Shown: positions 15,588 through 25,718, counted from the first letter of the stretch. The stretch: 64,000 bases of DNA from an uncultured Rikenellaceae bacterium (GCA_944321925.1 CALUND010000010.1:1-64000), one strand, 5' to 3'. Numbers and translations are program-made. Notes: generated by a model from the letters alone, not told the origin.

Positions 15588-16040
15588 ATGAAAAATTTCA
15601 TCTGGAGCCTCGTGGTCGTTACACTTCTTGCCGTATCGGCCTGCTGCCCGTGCCGCAAACAGAAATCGACCCCCAAAAACCAGCTCCCGTTGCTCCAAAC
15701 CGAATGGAGCCTCTCCCATCTGCATGCCCGGGGCATCGTTCCCGAGGGGAACTATTGGATCGTCTTCGAGAGCGACTCCACATTCCACGGTGTGGGTGAC
15801 TGCAACCGCTTCTTCGGCAGCTACAGCCAGACGAACGGACGCCTCTCCATTCACGAAAACATCGGCATGACCCGCATGGCCTGTCCGAACGGAAAACAGG
15901 AGAGCGAATTCCTGAAGATGCTCTCCGAAGCCGACAGCTACCGGATCGACGGTTCGACCCTCATGCTGCTCAAAGAGGGCGAGGTAATCGGTGTCATGGA
16001 GGGGAAAACTGCCCCGGAATCGACCGGAAAGGAGCAATAG
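15588..16040 (+). CDS. META-domain (HslJ-like) lipoprotein
   Basis: A 150-residue protein with a lipoprotein signal (MKNFIWSLVVVTLLAVSAC, lipid-anchored Cys about 19). The mature part has the META/HslJ features: Trp in LLQTEWSLSHL, GNYWIVFESDSTFHGVGDCNRFFGSY, MTRMACP, and a final hydrophobic strand. HslJ-type proteins are envelope proteins linked to heat, motility or antibiotic resistance phenotypes; the mechanism is unknown. The ATG at 15588 is preferred over one five codons upstream because it begins the signal peptide. It is monocistronic. Confidence 0.85.
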   Translation: MKNFIWSLVVVTLLAVSACCPCRKQKSTPKNQLPLLQTEWSLSHLHARGIVPEGNYWIVFESDSTFHGVGDCNRFFGSYSQTNGRLSIHENIGMTRMACPNGKQESEFLKMLSEADSYRIDGSTLMLLKEGEVIGVMEGKTAPESTGKEQ

Positions 16041-16249
16041 CCCCTCGAAACACAGCCTCGGCATATACCATCCGCCACAGGCTCCACAGCGACCCGCGGC
16101 GAGAAAAAGTGTCTTGTCGAGAAAAAAATGTCAAGAAAAAAGTTTCGTATCTTCCACCGAGAGTGCCGGAGTCATCTCTTCTCCCCCTCCGACAGGTGTT
16201 TTCGGATCGCACTGCCAATCGGCAGCACAAACAATCGTAAAAAAACGGG

Positions 16250-16275
16250 AAAGCCGGTCGTTTCGGACCGGCTTT
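16250..16275. terminator. Terminator between the META lipoprotein and recR
   Basis: AAAGCCGGTC / GACCGGCTTT with a 6-nt loop between convergent genes, followed by GCCATTTTT on the plus strand and preceded by A-rich sequence that gives a T run on the minus strand. The 295 bp between the two genes hold nothing else. Confidence 0.7.
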
Positions 16276-16335
16276 GCCATTTTTACGATATCCGACTCGC
16301 CTGCATGGCCGAAGACAGAACGACTTCGGTTGCCA

Positions 16336-16944
16336 TCAATCGCTGTTCAGATCGAGTTTCTGTCGATTCTGTATGGCATGCGTGATGGTCAGCTCATCGG
16401 CGTATTCGATCTCATCGCCGAAGCCGATTCCACGCGCGATGCTCGTCACCTTCAGATCGGGGAATCGCCTCAACCTGTTGAGAATATAGAACAGCGTGGT
16501 CTCCCCCTCCACCGTCGTACCGATCGCGAGAATCACCTCCCGCACATCGCCACGCGCGATTCGTTCCTCCAGCAGATCGATCTTCAGATCGGAAGGAGCG
16601 ATGCCCTGCATGGGTGAGATCACACCCCCCAACACATGGTAAAAGCCCCTGTACTGCCTCGTCTTCTCGATCGAAAGCACATCGCCCACCTGTTCCACCA
16701 CGCAGATCGTGGCTCGATCGCGTCCGGGATCGCTGCAGATCGGACAGAGTTCATCGTCGGAAAGATTGTTACACTCCCGGCAATAACGTATCCCCGTCCG
16801 GAAACGGCCGATGGCCTCGATCAATTGCGCCACCTCCTGCTCCTCGGAACGGAGCATGTGCAAGGCGAGCCGGAGAGCGGTCCTTTTCCCGATCCCCGGT
16901 AACTTGGCCAGCTCGCTGACCGCATCTTCCAACAACCTCGACAT
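16336..16944 (-). CDS. recR: Recombination protein RecR
   Basis: A 202-residue protein with helix-hairpin-helix LAKLPGIGKRTALRLALHML at the N-terminus, a four-Cys zinc finger (CRECNNLSDDELCPIC, about 55-70), a Toprim domain starting with ICVVEQVGDVLSIEKTRQY, and the typical HVLGGVISPMQGI. RecR acts with RecO/RecF to load RecA at gaps. It is 6 bp after batE and is the last gene of the batD-batE-recR run. Confidence 0.97.
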   Translation of the reverse strand: MSRLLEDAVSELAKLPGIGKRTALRLALHMLRSEEQEVAQLIEAIGRFRTGIRYCRECNNLSDDELCPICSDPGRDRATICVVEQVGDVLSIEKTRQYRGFYHVLGGVISPMQGIAPSDLKIDLLEERIARGDVREVILAIGTTVEGETTLFYILNRLRRFPDLKVTSIARGIGFGDEIEYADELTITHAIQNRQKLDLNSD

Positions 16945-16950
16945 CTGCGT

Positions 16951-17709
16951 TTAATCGATCTGCTCGATGGATGAGGTATCAATCCACCCCTTTTTGCCGT
17001 CGGCCAACTGAATCTCCCGCCAACCGTTCAACTGGTCCAGGAGCTTTACCTTCGTCCCTTCATGAAGCACGAAAAGGTCTTTGCTTGCAGCATCGGGAGA
17101 ACTCTTTACCGGAGCCGCCCCGCTCATCACGATCGCATACGAGGCATCGATCGCCTCGCGCCGTTCGGTCGAAGCAAAGCCTGCCGCCATCAGAAAAAGC
17201 AGCAGCGCAACCACGCCCGACCAAAAACCCGTCTTGCGAAGAGGTCGCTGCAAGGGCAACAAATAGAGCAGCAGTGCCGCAAGAAAAACCGCGAAAAGAA
17301 CGAGCGATGCGACGGCCCATTCGTTGCTCGAGAGCGAAGAGCGCATGTCGTGCACCCACCGTTTGAGGAAAAACTCGGGAATGGGTTCGATATGGTCTTT
17401 GGCATAACTGCCGGCTACTGTCAGATTATAGGCGATGTCCTCATCCGAGGGGTCGAGCCGTTGCGCCCGGTTGTAATACAGAATCGCCTTGCCGATCTGT
17501 CCCGCCTTGAAATAGGCGTTTCCCATGTTGTAATAGAGGATTGCGCTCTCCTGCCCCGTTACGGCGATGGAGTCGTAACAAGCAATCGCCTCCGGGTAAT
17601 TCTCGTTCACATAGGCGGTGTTGGCGCGATCCCAAAGCGCACGCAGATCGGCGGCCCGAAGACCTACGACCGGTGCGATGACCAGAAACAAAAGAAGAAT
17701 GCGTTTCAT
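16951..17709 (-). CDS. batE: BatE: TPR plus SH3-domain membrane protein
   Basis: A 252-residue protein. A signal-like N-terminus (MKRILLLFLVIAPVVGLRA) is followed by two to three TPR units (about 25-100; ILYYNMGNAYFKAGQIGKAI), two transmembrane helices (about 132-150 and 160-178) and a C-terminal bacterial SH3 domain ending in KKGWIDTSSIEQI. This is the BatE layout of the Bacteroides aerotolerance operon, thought to act in the envelope or periplasm. It starts 2 bp after batD ends. The batABC and moxR genes that normally precede are not here. Confidence 0.87.
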   Translation of the reverse strand: MKRILLLFLVIAPVVGLRAADLRALWDRANTAYVNENYPEAIACYDSIAVTGQESAILYYNMGNAYFKAGQIGKAILYYNRAQRLDPSDEDIAYNLTVAGSYAKDHIEPIPEFFLKRWVHDMRSSLSSNEWAVASLVLFAVFLAALLLYLLPLQRPLRKTGFWSGVVALLLFLMAAGFASTERREAIDASYAIVMSGAAPVKSSPDAASKDLFVLHEGTKVKLLDQLNGWREIQLADGKKGWIDTSSIEQID

Positions 17710-17711
17710 GA

Positions 17712-19544
17712 CTACCTTTTGATTGCCGATTCAAATTTCGAAAGCAGATCGACACCCTCCCTGTAGATGTCGTGCATCTGCGCGGAAGCCACCGGAGAAT
17801 ATTGTGCCTGCTCGCACTCCGCAATAATACGGATGAACCGATCGGCCTGTTCGTCGGGGATATTGCGCGTATAGAGCTCCTCGCGGATGTTTTCACGACT
17901 CAAATCGGCCACGGGAATATCGAGTTTGTCGCTCATGTAGCCCCACAGGGCACGGAGCATCTCCTCGTAGAAGCCGTGCTGATCGCCCTGTTTCATGTAA
18001 TCTTCCGCCGCGCGGAACCTGCGCAGAGCCATCTTATTGGCCCGTCGTCCCCGAACGAAACGATCGTTGCGCATATTCTTCAGGTAGCGATTTCCCACCG
18101 TGTAGGCCACAATGAACAGCACCACGAACAAACCCATCAGACAGAACCACAACGGACTCCACATAAACAACCTTCCTTTGGGTGCGAGTTGCGGCGATGA
18201 GAGCCGGATGAAGCGGATATCCTGTCCCAAAATCTTGATCTCCTCTTTCGTGAGACCGCTCACGATTCCGGAAGAGGTCTGTCCGGCAGAGGTAGAGTCC
18301 CGTGCAATCTCCAATTCCAAGGCGGGAGCGGACAGTATTTCATACTTCGCCGTGCGGGGATCGAAATAGGAGAATTCGATCGCAGGTACCACATAGCGTC
18401 CCTCAGCCCGGGCAATAAAGGGATATTCGAATTGCCGGTAGCCGGAAATACCCGATGTCGTGGTTTTCAGGCTTTCGGTCGTCTTGACATTATACAGTTC
18501 GAAAGAGGTGGGGAACTCCACCTTCGGAGCATTGATGAGCGGCAGATTACCCCGACCCGAGATACGAAGCGTATAGGTGGCAGCCGAATTGGCCGTGATC
18601 GCTCCTTGGGGGGCAGTGGCATCGAGCGAGAATTGCCCGACAGCCCCGTTGAAACTGGCGGGAGCTCCGGAGGGCAAACTCATCACCTCGATGCGCACAG
18701 GAGAGGTGGAGAGTTTGCGTCGCACCTCCTGCACCTCAGGCCCGGCACCGAAAAAGTCATCGAAAACGGACTGCCGACTGCTTTTTATAATGATCTGGGC
18801 GATTACCGTCAGATCGAACGGTTCGATCTGCAGCGTACCCACCTGTTGCGGATAAAGCAGATACTCCCGAATGATACGGCTGTCGTAAACCTTGTTGTTG
18901 TAATTCTCCCGCTGCCACTGATAGTTCTGATCGGACAACTCCTGCGTCCAGAATCCGTTGAAGGAGGGATATTTGGCACTCTCCACCCCACTCATCGGCT
19001 GACGCGTATAGAGTTTGAAGGTAGCCCGTACCGGCTCACCCTTGTAGACCCGACTTTTGTCGACCGTCACCCGCACGAAAATATCATCCTTGGAGATCGT
19101 CGCCTCCGACGATGCAGAACTGCTTCCACCTCCGACCACTGCCGGACGGCTGCTCTGTGCACTTCCCTCATCGACAATCTCCACGGTAAAGGGCTCCGTA
19201 CGGTATTTTTGGCCCTCCACAGTCACCTCTGCCGCCGACACGCTTCCCTTTCCTGCCTCATTACCCTGAAGCACAAAAGTATAGGTGAAGGTCAAGCTCT
19301 TCGTCACATCGCCATTGATGATCTGTATGCTCTGGCTTTTAGCCTCCGTCGGCCCCGCAAGCACATCGAAACCCTGAAAAGAGGGAGGCACGAACCCGCT
19401 CGGTTCCGCATTGAGCGTGAATTCCACCCGGAAAACCTCTCCGCGCGTCACCACCTTCGGCGACAGAGCCTCAAAGGTGACCTCGTCGGCCCTCGCAACA
19501 AAAGCCGACAGCAGCATCACGCCTATCAACAACAATCGTCTCAT
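17712..19544 (-). CDS. batD: BatD: aerotolerance-operon membrane protein
   Basis: A 610-residue protein with a cleavable signal peptide (MRRLLLIGVMLLSAFVARA), several periplasmic immunoglobulin-like beta domains (first block VTFEALSPKVVTRGEVFRVEF; later GRGNLPLINAPKVEFP), a transmembrane helix near 475-500 (WFCLMGLFVVLFIVAYTVG) and a cytoplasmic tail. This matches BatD. The ATG at 19544 is used because it opens the signal peptide. The protein probably forms a membrane complex with BatE and von Willebrand-domain proteins BatA/B encoded elsewhere. It lies about 100 bp after the fumarase gene. Confidence 0.88.
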   Translation of the reverse strand: MRRLLLIGVMLLSAFVARADEVTFEALSPKVVTRGEVFRVEFTLNAEPSGFVPPSFQGFDVLAGPTEAKSQSIQIINGDVTKSLTFTYTFVLQGNEAGKGSVSAAEVTVEGQKYRTEPFTVEIVDEGSAQSSRPAVVGGGSSSASSEATISKDDIFVRVTVDKSRVYKGEPVRATFKLYTRQPMSGVESAKYPSFNGFWTQELSDQNYQWQRENYNNKVYDSRIIREYLLYPQQVGTLQIEPFDLTVIAQIIIKSSRQSVFDDFFGAGPEVQEVRRKLSTSPVRIEVMSLPSGAPASFNGAVGQFSLDATAPQGAITANSAATYTLRISGRGNLPLINAPKVEFPTSFELYNVKTTESLKTTTSGISGYRQFEYPFIARAEGRYVVPAIEFSYFDPRTAKYEILSAPALELEIARDSTSAGQTSSGIVSGLTKEEIKILGQDIRFIRLSSPQLAPKGRLFMWSPLWFCLMGLFVVLFIVAYTVGNRYLKNMRNDRFVRGRRANKMALRRFRAAEDYMKQGDQHGFYEEMLRALWGYMSDKLDIPVADLSRENIREELYTRNIPDEQADRFIRIIAECEQAQYSPVASAQMHDIYREGVDLLSKFESAIKR

Positions 19545-19646
19545 ATAAAATTTACTCTTCGAACCGTCTTTTCGTCTACTCTGAGTCAACGCAAAGACGA
19601 TCAGGAAAATTGTCCTTCCGGGAGCTATTTTTCACGCTCCCGAAGA

Positions 19647-21257
19647 TCAATGTTTGAAATCGGCGAAGAAATCGTTCCCCTTGTCATCGACGATGATGAA
19701 TGCAGGGAAGTTTTCCACGTAAATCTTACGCACCGCTTCCATGCCCAGTTCCGGGAAATCGACCACCTCCACACTCTTTATGCTGTCCTTGGCCAGGATG
19801 GCTGCGGGACCGCCGATCGAACCGAGGTAGAAACCGCCGTGCTTGCGGCAGGCATCCGTCACCTCTTGCGAACGATTGCCCTTGGCCACCATCACGAGCG
19901 AACCGCCCAGGCTCTGGAACAGATCGACATAGGGGTCCATACGGCCGGCCGTGGTCGGACCGAAACTGCCGGAAGGCATGCCTTGCGGCGTCTTGGCCGG
20001 ACCGGCATAGTAGACCGGATGTTTCTTGAAGTAGTCCGGCATCGGTTTGCCCTCGTCGATCATCTGTTTGATGCGGGCATGGGCGATATCGCGAGCCACG
20101 ATCATCGTACCTCTCAGATTGAGGCGCGTCTTGATCGGGTATTTCGAAAGTATTTCGCGCACCTTGTCCATGCCTTCGTCGAGATCGATGTCGACGGCCG
20201 GGGCCATCGCCGGAGCGGTCTTGGGCAAAAAGCGTGCGGGATTCTTCTCCAGCTTCTCCAGCCAGATACCATCGGCATTGATTTTCGCCTTGATATTCCG
20301 ATCGGCCGAGCAGCTAACCCCGATCCCCACGGGACACGACGCAGCATGGCGCGGCATGCGGATCACACGCACGTCATGCACCAGATATTTTCCGCCGAAC
20401 TGTGCGCCGATGCCGCTCTCCTGGCAGATTTTCAGAATACGATCCTCCCATTCCAGATCGCGGAATGCGCGTCCGCCCTCGTTCCCCGAGGTAGGCAAAT
20501 GGTCGAAATAACCGGCCGACGCCTTCTTGACCGCCGCCAGATTGGCTTCCGCCGAAGTTCCACCCACTACAACCGCCAGGTGATAGGGCGGACAGGCGGA
20601 AGTACCGAGGTCCTTGATCTTTTCGCGGAAGAAACGGTCGAGCGATGCTTCGTTGAGCAGGGCCTTGGTTTGTTGATAGAGGAAGGTCTTGTTGGCCGAG
20701 CCGCCGCCTTTGGTAATGAAAAGGAACTTGTATTCCGCGCCCTTCGTGGAGTAGATATCGATCTGAGCAGGCAGGTTGTTGCCGCTGTTCTGCTCGGAGG
20801 TCATCGAGAAAGGAACCACCTGGGAATAACGGAGGTTGCGATCGCGATAGGTCTCGTAAACGCCTTTCGAGATGTATTCCGCATCGTCCACACCCGTGTA
20901 GACATCCTCGCCTTTCTTGCCGATGGCGATGGCCGTACCGGTATCCTGACAGGTGGGAAGCTGACCTTCGGCAGCCACCGTCTGGTTGAGCAACATCGTA
21001 TAGGCCACGAACTTATCGTTGTCGGTAGCCTCTGGATCGTTCAAAATCTTGGCGAGCTTTTCGAGATGCGCCGCACGCAAATAGAACGACACGTCGGCAT
21101 AAGCCTCTCGCGAAAGCAGTTCCAGTCCGGCCGGATCGATCCGAAGAATCTTGCGGTCGCCACACGTTTCAACTTTGACATAGTCTTTGGTAAGCAGACG
21201 ATACTCGGTGGTGTCTTCCCCGAGCGGGAACGGTTCTTGATACTTAAACTCTGACAT
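19647..21257 (-). CDS. Class I fumarate hydratase (iron-sulfur)
   Basis: A 536-residue two-domain enzyme that interconverts fumarate and malate with a 4Fe-4S cluster. Candidate cluster cysteines are in [18 protein letters not shown] and [10 protein letters not shown]. The C-terminal beta domain includes [27 protein letters not shown] and the final [14 protein letters not shown]. It fits the fused FumA/FumB-type class I enzyme used by anaerobes in the reductive branch leading to succinate. Its promoter box is 190 bp upstream, leaving a long leader. batD follows on the same strand. Confidence 0.95.
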   Translation of the reverse strand: MSEFKYQEPFPLGEDTTEYRLLTKDYVKVETCGDRKILRIDPAGLELLSREAYADVSFYLRAAHLEKLAKILNDPEATDNDKFVAYTMLLNQTVAAEGQLPTCQDTGTAIAIGKKGEDVYTGVDDAEYISKGVYETYRDRNLRYSQVVPFSMTSEQNSGNNLPAQIDIYSTKGAEYKFLFITKGGGSANKTFLYQQTKALLNEASLDRFFREKIKDLGTSACPPYHLAVVVGGTSAEANLAAVKKASAGYFDHLPTSGNEGGRAFRDLEWEDRILKICQESGIGAQFGGKYLVHDVRVIRMPRHAASCPVGIGVSCSADRNIKAKINADGIWLEKLEKNPARFLPKTAPAMAPAVDIDLDEGMDKVREILSKYPIKTRLNLRGTMIVARDIAHARIKQMIDEGKPMPDYFKKHPVYYAGPAKTPQGMPSGSFGPTTAGRMDPYVDLFQSLGGSLVMVAKGNRSQEVTDACRKHGGFYLGSIGGPAAILAKDSIKSVEVVDFPELGMEAVRKIYVENFPAFIIVDDKGNDFFADFKH

Positions 21258-21445
21258 GGCTCTTTATCTGTTTTGATTTTGTTCGTTCTCTGTGTCGAGA
21301 CTTTCGTGCGAATCTCTGCGGGCCGGACTACAAACCAGAGGAAACAACTCGCATGCCGCACCCTGTCGGTTGCATCGCGCTCCCAGGAGGAACAGCCCGG
21401 ACGCGCAACCCGATAGCGATCCGTCGGATCCGCCGAAACCGAATG

Positions 21446-21453
21446 CAAAGGTA
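21446..21453 (-). promoter_or_regulatory. -7 box for the fumarase gene
   Basis: The minus strand reads TACCTTTG, matching TAnnTTTG, and would give a leader of about 180 nt before the start at 21257. No motif was recognised in that leader. Confidence 0.45.
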
Positions 21454-21558
21454 GGAAATTTAAACCGAAAAACTGTTCCGAAAATAACACAAGCAGAAAA
21501 AAGAGGAATTTTTCCCGCCATCGCCGCGAAAAATAGTGGGGATAACCAAAAAAATCAC

Positions 21559-21566
21559 TACTTTTG
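21559..21566 (+). promoter_or_regulatory. -7 box for fba
   Basis: TACTTTTG matches TAnnTTTG and lies 53 bases before the fba start codon. Confidence 0.5.
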
Positions 21567-21618
21567 CAAATATTTTAATAATGTATCTTTTCAACTTCAA
21601 ATTATAAAACAACGCATT

Positions 21619-22611
21619 ATGGTTTCCTACAAAGATTTGGGCCTCGTGAACACCCGTGAGATGTTCGCCAAGGCAATCAAAGGCGGTTATGCGATTCCTG
21701 CCTTCAACTTCAACAACATGGAACAAATGCAGGCCATTATCCAGGCCTGCGTGGAGACCTCCTCGCCTGTGATCCTTCAGGTTTCGAGCGGCGCCCGCAA
21801 ATATGCGAACCAAACGCTGCTCCGTTACATGGCCCAAGGCGCTACCGAGTATGCCAAGGAGCTGGGCAAGAACATTCCCATTGTGCTTCACCTCGACCAC
21901 GGCGACAGCTTCGAACTCTGCAAAAGCTGCATCGACATGGGCTTCTCGTCGGTCATGATCGACGGTTCGCACCTGCCCTACGAAGAGAATGTGGCTCTGA
22001 CCAAAAAGGTTGTCGACTATGCCCATCAGTTCGACGTAACCGTCGAGGGTGAGCTCGGCGTTCTGGCCGGTGTTGAGGACGAGGTTTCGGCCGAACACCA
22101 CACCTATACCGACCCCGCTCAGGTGGAAGACTTCGTGAAAAAGACCGGCGTCGACTCGCTGGCCATCTCGATCGGCACTTCGCACGGCGCCAACAAATTC
22201 CGTCCCGAGCAGTGCACCCGCAACGCCGACGGTATTCTCGTTCCGCCCCCCTTGCGTTTCGATATCCTGAAAGAGGTCGAGAAACGTATCCCCGGCTTCC
22301 CGATCGTTCTCCACGGCTCGAGCTCCGTTCCGCAGCAATATGTGAAGATCATCAACGAAAACGGCGGCGCATTGAAAGATGCGATCGGTATTCCCGAAGA
22401 GCAGCTCCGCGAAGCAGCCAAATCGGCCGTTTGCAAAATCAACATCGATTCCGACGGTCGTCTGGCCATGACGGCTACGGTCCGCAAGATCTTCAACGAG
22501 AAACCGGCCGAATTCGACCCCCGCAAATACCTCGGCCCGGCACGCGACGAGCTCAAAAAACTCTACATGCACAAGGTGCAAAACGTGCTCGGTTCCGAGA
22601 ACAAGGCATAA
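21619..22611 (+). CDS. fba: Class II fructose-1,6-bisphosphate aldolase
   Basis: A 330-residue zinc-dependent aldolase of glycolysis and gluconeogenesis. Landmarks are YAIPAFNFNNMEQMQAI at the N-terminus, the metal-binding HLDHGDSFELCKSCID (two His and catalytic Asp), VTVEGELGVLAGVED, a further His in GTSHGANKF, and VLHGSSSVP. Length and motifs fit the class IIB branch typical of Bacteroidota. The ATG at 21619 follows the promoter box; the much longer frame from 21292 reads through non-coding sequence. It is monocistronic, with a strong terminator 20 bp downstream. Confidence 0.96.
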   Translation: MVSYKDLGLVNTREMFAKAIKGGYAIPAFNFNNMEQMQAIIQACVETSSPVILQVSSGARKYANQTLLRYMAQGATEYAKELGKNIPIVLHLDHGDSFELCKSCIDMGFSSVMIDGSHLPYEENVALTKKVVDYAHQFDVTVEGELGVLAGVEDEVSAEHHTYTDPAQVEDFVKKTGVDSLAISIGTSHGANKFRPEQCTRNADGILVPPPLRFDILKEVEKRIPGFPIVLHGSSSVPQQYVKIINENGGALKDAIGIPEEQLREAAKSAVCKINIDSDGRLAMTATVRKIFNEKPAEFDPRKYLGPARDELKKLYMHKVQNVLGSENKA

Positions 22612-22630
22612 GGAGACCTTGCGTCTTTTT

Positions 22631-22667
22631 CAACAAAACTCCCGGCCGCAAGCCGGGAGTTTTGTTG
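22631..22667 (+). terminator. fba terminator
   Basis: A perfect 16-bp inverted repeat (CAACAAAACTCCCGGC and its complement) with a 5-nt loop. The following 22668-22988 contains no gene I can support. Confidence 0.85.
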
Positions 22668-22988
22668 TTCGAAGAAAACAGACAAAGACCACCGCGCTGT
22701 TTTTCATGGATTCGATCAGGTCGGGCACGGTCTCCTGAAAAAATCTGGAGAGACCATCCCAATCCGATACAGACCGAACGCCTCACAGCATACGGACCCG
22801 TACATTCAACATCTCGTCGTCGTGTGCCGGAGCATAATAGACGGAGAGAACCTCAGACATCCTTGTTCGTCTCCTTCGATGGGGAGGACGATGGAAAGGA
22901 GTTGAAATGGCAGAAAAATCCGCATTTATCCGAAAGAGCAGCCTGAGAACCGCATCAACATTCCGAAAGGCTTCCGACTCTCCCGACA

Positions 22989-23016
22989 AAAAAACGGACC
23001 GTCCAGTCCGTTTTTT
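22989..23016 (-). terminator. Terminator after the small membrane protein gene
   Basis: AAAAAACGGAC / GTCCGTTTTTT, 11-bp perfect stem with a 6-nt loop; T runs exist on both strands. It lies 70 bp past the stop at 23085. Confidence 0.8.
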
Positions 23017-23084
23017 CACTCCGTATCCGCAGCTTCCGCCACAGAACGGACCAAACCTCCGGGCGATCGGCGCCCGTTTGGCAC

Positions 23085-23315
23085 TCATTTACCACCCTTC
23101 TCCCGGTTCGATCGGCTGTAAAGGCCCAGGACCAGCAACGGAGCCGCCCACTGGCCTATGAAAAGTGCAGCATGTTTGCGTCCCACACATTTCAAGGTAC
23201 CCGAAACGGCCATCGAGAGAAAAGCCGCAGCCAGGTAACAACCCGAAGGGACTCTGGAGATCTGTTTTTCGATGGTCTCAGACCATTCGCATCGGTTCGG
23301 AGCATTCGATTCCAT
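23085..23315 (-). CDS. Small two-helix membrane protein
   Basis: A 76-residue protein: a polar N-terminus (SETIEKQISRVPSG), hydrophobic segment CYLAAAFLSMAVSGTL, a basic turn KCVGRKHA, second hydrophobic segment ALFIGQWAAPLLVLGLYS, and a basic C-terminus. The VPS-x-x-YL...GRKHAALFIGQWAAPLLVLG pattern resembles small conserved membrane proteins of unknown function. It stands alone with its own terminator. Confidence 0.65.
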   Translation of the reverse strand: MESNAPNRCEWSETIEKQISRVPSGCYLAAAFLSMAVSGTLKCVGRKHAALFIGQWAAPLLVLGLYSRSNREKGGK

Positions 23316-23839
23316 AGTTCGATTTCATTTAAAATTTTTCTTGTCGACAATGTCGCATCATCGCTCCGCGAGGTCCAAAAAGCAGGCCAAAACGGGTCGT
23401 TCCCCAAAACAGAAAAACAGCCATTCCCCCAAAATCGTCCGACCGACAGACATACCACCAGATAGACCACACGATGCCATACCTCCGACCTATCCGACCG
23501 GATTCCGTTTTTCATATTGTTCCGAACTGTATTTTCGACGACAACTCCAAGCCGCCGAACTGCGCACGCGGCCCAGGAAACCGTTCATCACGAAACAGGA
23601 CGTCAGCGCGACAACCCAACCCATCCGATCCGTTCGTCCGAAATCCGACAAAAATCGGGCTGACGACGAATCGAAACGGAGCGTCTCCGGGGAAATCGGC
23701 CTCCATGAAGAATTACACCATATCGCGCCACTCCCCGATAAAAACACCCGAGCACCACATGAAGCTCGACAGCAACACCCCCGTCCAAGGAGCCAACAGA
23801 TGGGCACGATCGAAACCCCGTAAAAAAATCCGAACGCCG
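23316..23839. other. Gene-poor stretch, no supported gene
   Basis: About 520 bp between the small membrane protein and the proS terminator. Minus-strand frames contain short hydrophobic pieces (for example WVVALTSCFVMNGFLGRV and LLAPWTGVLLSSFMWCSGVFIGEW) in different frames, which could be the remains of a membrane protein gene, but no continuous frame or start is convincing. Confidence 0.4.
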
Positions 23840-23876
23840 AAAAAAATTCGGGACAAGCGAAAAGGCTTGCCCCGAA
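23840..23876 (-). terminator. proS terminator
   Basis: On the minus strand ATTCGGGGCAAGC pairs with GCTTGTCCCGAAT (one G-U) and is followed by seven T residues; it begins 28 bp after the proS stop. Confidence 0.85.
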
Positions 23877-23903
23877 TCGATCTATCTTGCCAGCGGAATC
23901 GGA

Positions 23904-25388
23904 TCAATAGCTGCGTGCGAACAATACCCGTCGGTGAGACGGCTTGCCGGAGAAGACATCGACGCCCTCCTCGTCCACCGCATCGAACGGGATGCAACGG
24001 ATCGTCGCTTTCGTAGCCTCCTTGATGGCCACTTCGGTCTCGGTCGTACCGTCCCAATGCGCAGAGATGAAACCGCCCTTCTCATCGAGCACCCGAACGA
24101 ACTCATCCCACGTATCGACCCGCGTAATCCGATCGTTGCGGAAACGGAGCGCCTTGTCGAAAATATGCTGCTGGATCTCGTCGAGCAGGCCCGCGATCCG
24201 ATCGGCAAGCCCCTCCTGCGGAACAGTCTCCTTCTCCAGGGTGTCGCGACGCACCAGTTCGATCGTCCCGTTCGCCAGATCGCGCGGACCGAGCGCCAGC
24301 CGTACAGGTACGCCCTTCAATTCGTATTCGGCGAACTTGAAGCCAGAACGGACATTGTCCCGATCGTCGATCTTCACGCTGATTCCCTTCGCCTTGAGCT
24401 CATCGGCGATCTTGCGAAGAACATCCACCGCCTTGCCCAGCTCCTCTTCTCCCTTATAGATCGGAATCATCACCACCTGTATGGGGGCGAGCTTCGGAGG
24501 CAACACCAGGCCGTTGTTATCGGAATGGGCCATGATGAGCGCCCCCATCAGTCGGGTAGAAACACCCCACGAAGTGGCCCAGACGTATTCGAGTTTTCCC
24601 TCGCGATTGGCGAACTGCACATCGAATGCCCGAGCGAAATTCTGTCCGAGGAAGTGCGACGTACCGCTCTGCAAAGCCTTGCCATCCTGCATCATCGCCT
24701 CAATGGTCAGGGTATCTTCCGCCCCGGCGAACCGTTCGTTGGCACTCTTATGCCCCACGATGACCGGAACGGCCATATACTCCTCGACGAACTGCTTGTA
24801 GACTCCGATCATGCGTTGCGCCTCGGCGATCGCCTCTTCGCGCGTTTCGTGAGCCGTATGCCCCTCCTGCCACAAAAATTCGGCCGTGCGCAGGAACAGA
24901 CGCGTACGCATCTCCCACCGCACGACGTTGGCCCACTGATTGCACAAGATGGGGAGATCGCGATAGGACTGTATCCAATTCTTGTAGGTACTCCAGATGA
25001 TGGTCTCGGAGGTCGGTCGGACAATCAGCTCCTCCTCCAGTTTGGCATCGGGATCGACTACCACGCCGCTCCCGTCGGGATTGTTCTTCAGCCGATAGTG
25101 AGTCACCACCGCGCACTCCTTGGCAAAACCCTCCACGTGGTCGGCCTCCCGGCTGAAAAACGATTTCGGAATGAAAAGCGGGAAATAGGCATTGACGTGC
25201 CCCGTCTCCTTGAACATGCGATCGAGTATCTCATGCATCTTCTCCCAAATCGCATAGCCATAAGGTTTTATCACCATGCAGCCGCGCACGGAGGAATTCT
25301 CCGCCAGTCCGGCCTTCACCACCAGATCATTGTACCACTGGGAGTAGTTCTCCTCCCGATTCGTCAACTCTTTGAGCTCTTTTGCCAT
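23904..25388 (-). CDS. proS: Prolyl-tRNA synthetase, archaeal/eukaryotic-type
   Basis: A 494-residue class II synthetase that charges tRNA-Pro. Motif 1 lies around [20 protein letters not shown], motif 2 includes [19 protein letters not shown] and [20 protein letters not shown], and motif 3 is [19 protein letters not shown]. An anticodon domain follows ([15 protein letters not shown]) and the C-terminal zinc-like domain ends in a Tyr (FARSY), as in the ProS3 type. The bacterial-type editing insertion is absent. This type is usual in Bacteroidota. Confidence 0.97.
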   Translation of the reverse strand: MAKELKELTNREENYSQWYNDLVVKAGLAENSSVRGCMVIKPYGYAIWEKMHEILDRMFKETGHVNAYFPLFIPKSFFSREADHVEGFAKECAVVTHYRLKNNPDGSGVVVDPDAKLEEELIVRPTSETIIWSTYKNWIQSYRDLPILCNQWANVVRWEMRTRLFLRTAEFLWQEGHTAHETREEAIAEAQRMIGVYKQFVEEYMAVPVIVGHKSANERFAGAEDTLTIEAMMQDGKALQSGTSHFLGQNFARAFDVQFANREGKLEYVWATSWGVSTRLMGALIMAHSDNNGLVLPPKLAPIQVVMIPIYKGEEELGKAVDVLRKIADELKAKGISVKIDDRDNVRSGFKFAEYELKGVPVRLALGPRDLANGTIELVRRDTLEKETVPQEGLADRIAGLLDEIQQHIFDKALRFRNDRITRVDTWDEFVRVLDEKGGFISAHWDGTTETEVAIKEATKATIRCIPFDAVDEEGVDVFSGKPSHRRVLFARSY

Positions 25389-25417
25389 GATTGCGTTACT
25401 TTTCCGTATTAACCCGG

Positions 25418-25425
25418 CAAAGGTA
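25418..25425 (-). promoter_or_regulatory. -7 box for proS
   Basis: The minus strand reads TACCTTTG, 30 bases before the start codon; the leader would be about 22 nt. Confidence 0.5.
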
Positions 25426-25510
25426 CGCTATTTTTCCGAAATTTCACACCGAATCGGCATCTTTCGACAAGATACGCCGCTCGAAAATTAGCACCTGTCA
25501 CATTTTTTAT

Positions 25511-25518
25511 TACCTTTG
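25511..25518 (+). promoter_or_regulatory. -7 box for the Trp/Gly-repeat lipoprotein operon
   Basis: TACCTTTG on the plus strand, about 200 bases before the lipoprotein start. The sequence between holds nothing else recognised. Confidence 0.45.
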
Positions 25519-25718
25519 TTTTATAGAGTAGCCCGATTCAAAAAACAGCGACGTGCGGGACATCGATCTGCAAAACGTATTCTCGACGATGTCTTCCCCG
25601 CAAATCGCACAAAATCGGGACGTCCGTACAAATGAGAATTAAAGTAGGAAAACATACAACTTTTTGGTATGGTTTTCGTTATTTAATAAAACACTTAACT
25701 ACGAAACGTCGAGATGTT

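Noticed and set aside
18432-21254. 940-codon plus-strand open frame
   Set aside because: It is antisense to fumarase and batD, both of which have clear family motifs; long shadows are expected in this GC-rich coding DNA.
22783-23088. 101-codon minus-strand frame overlapping the small membrane protein stop by ATGA
   Set aside because: It reads through the strong terminator at 22989-23016, so it is not expected to be transcribed as a gene.
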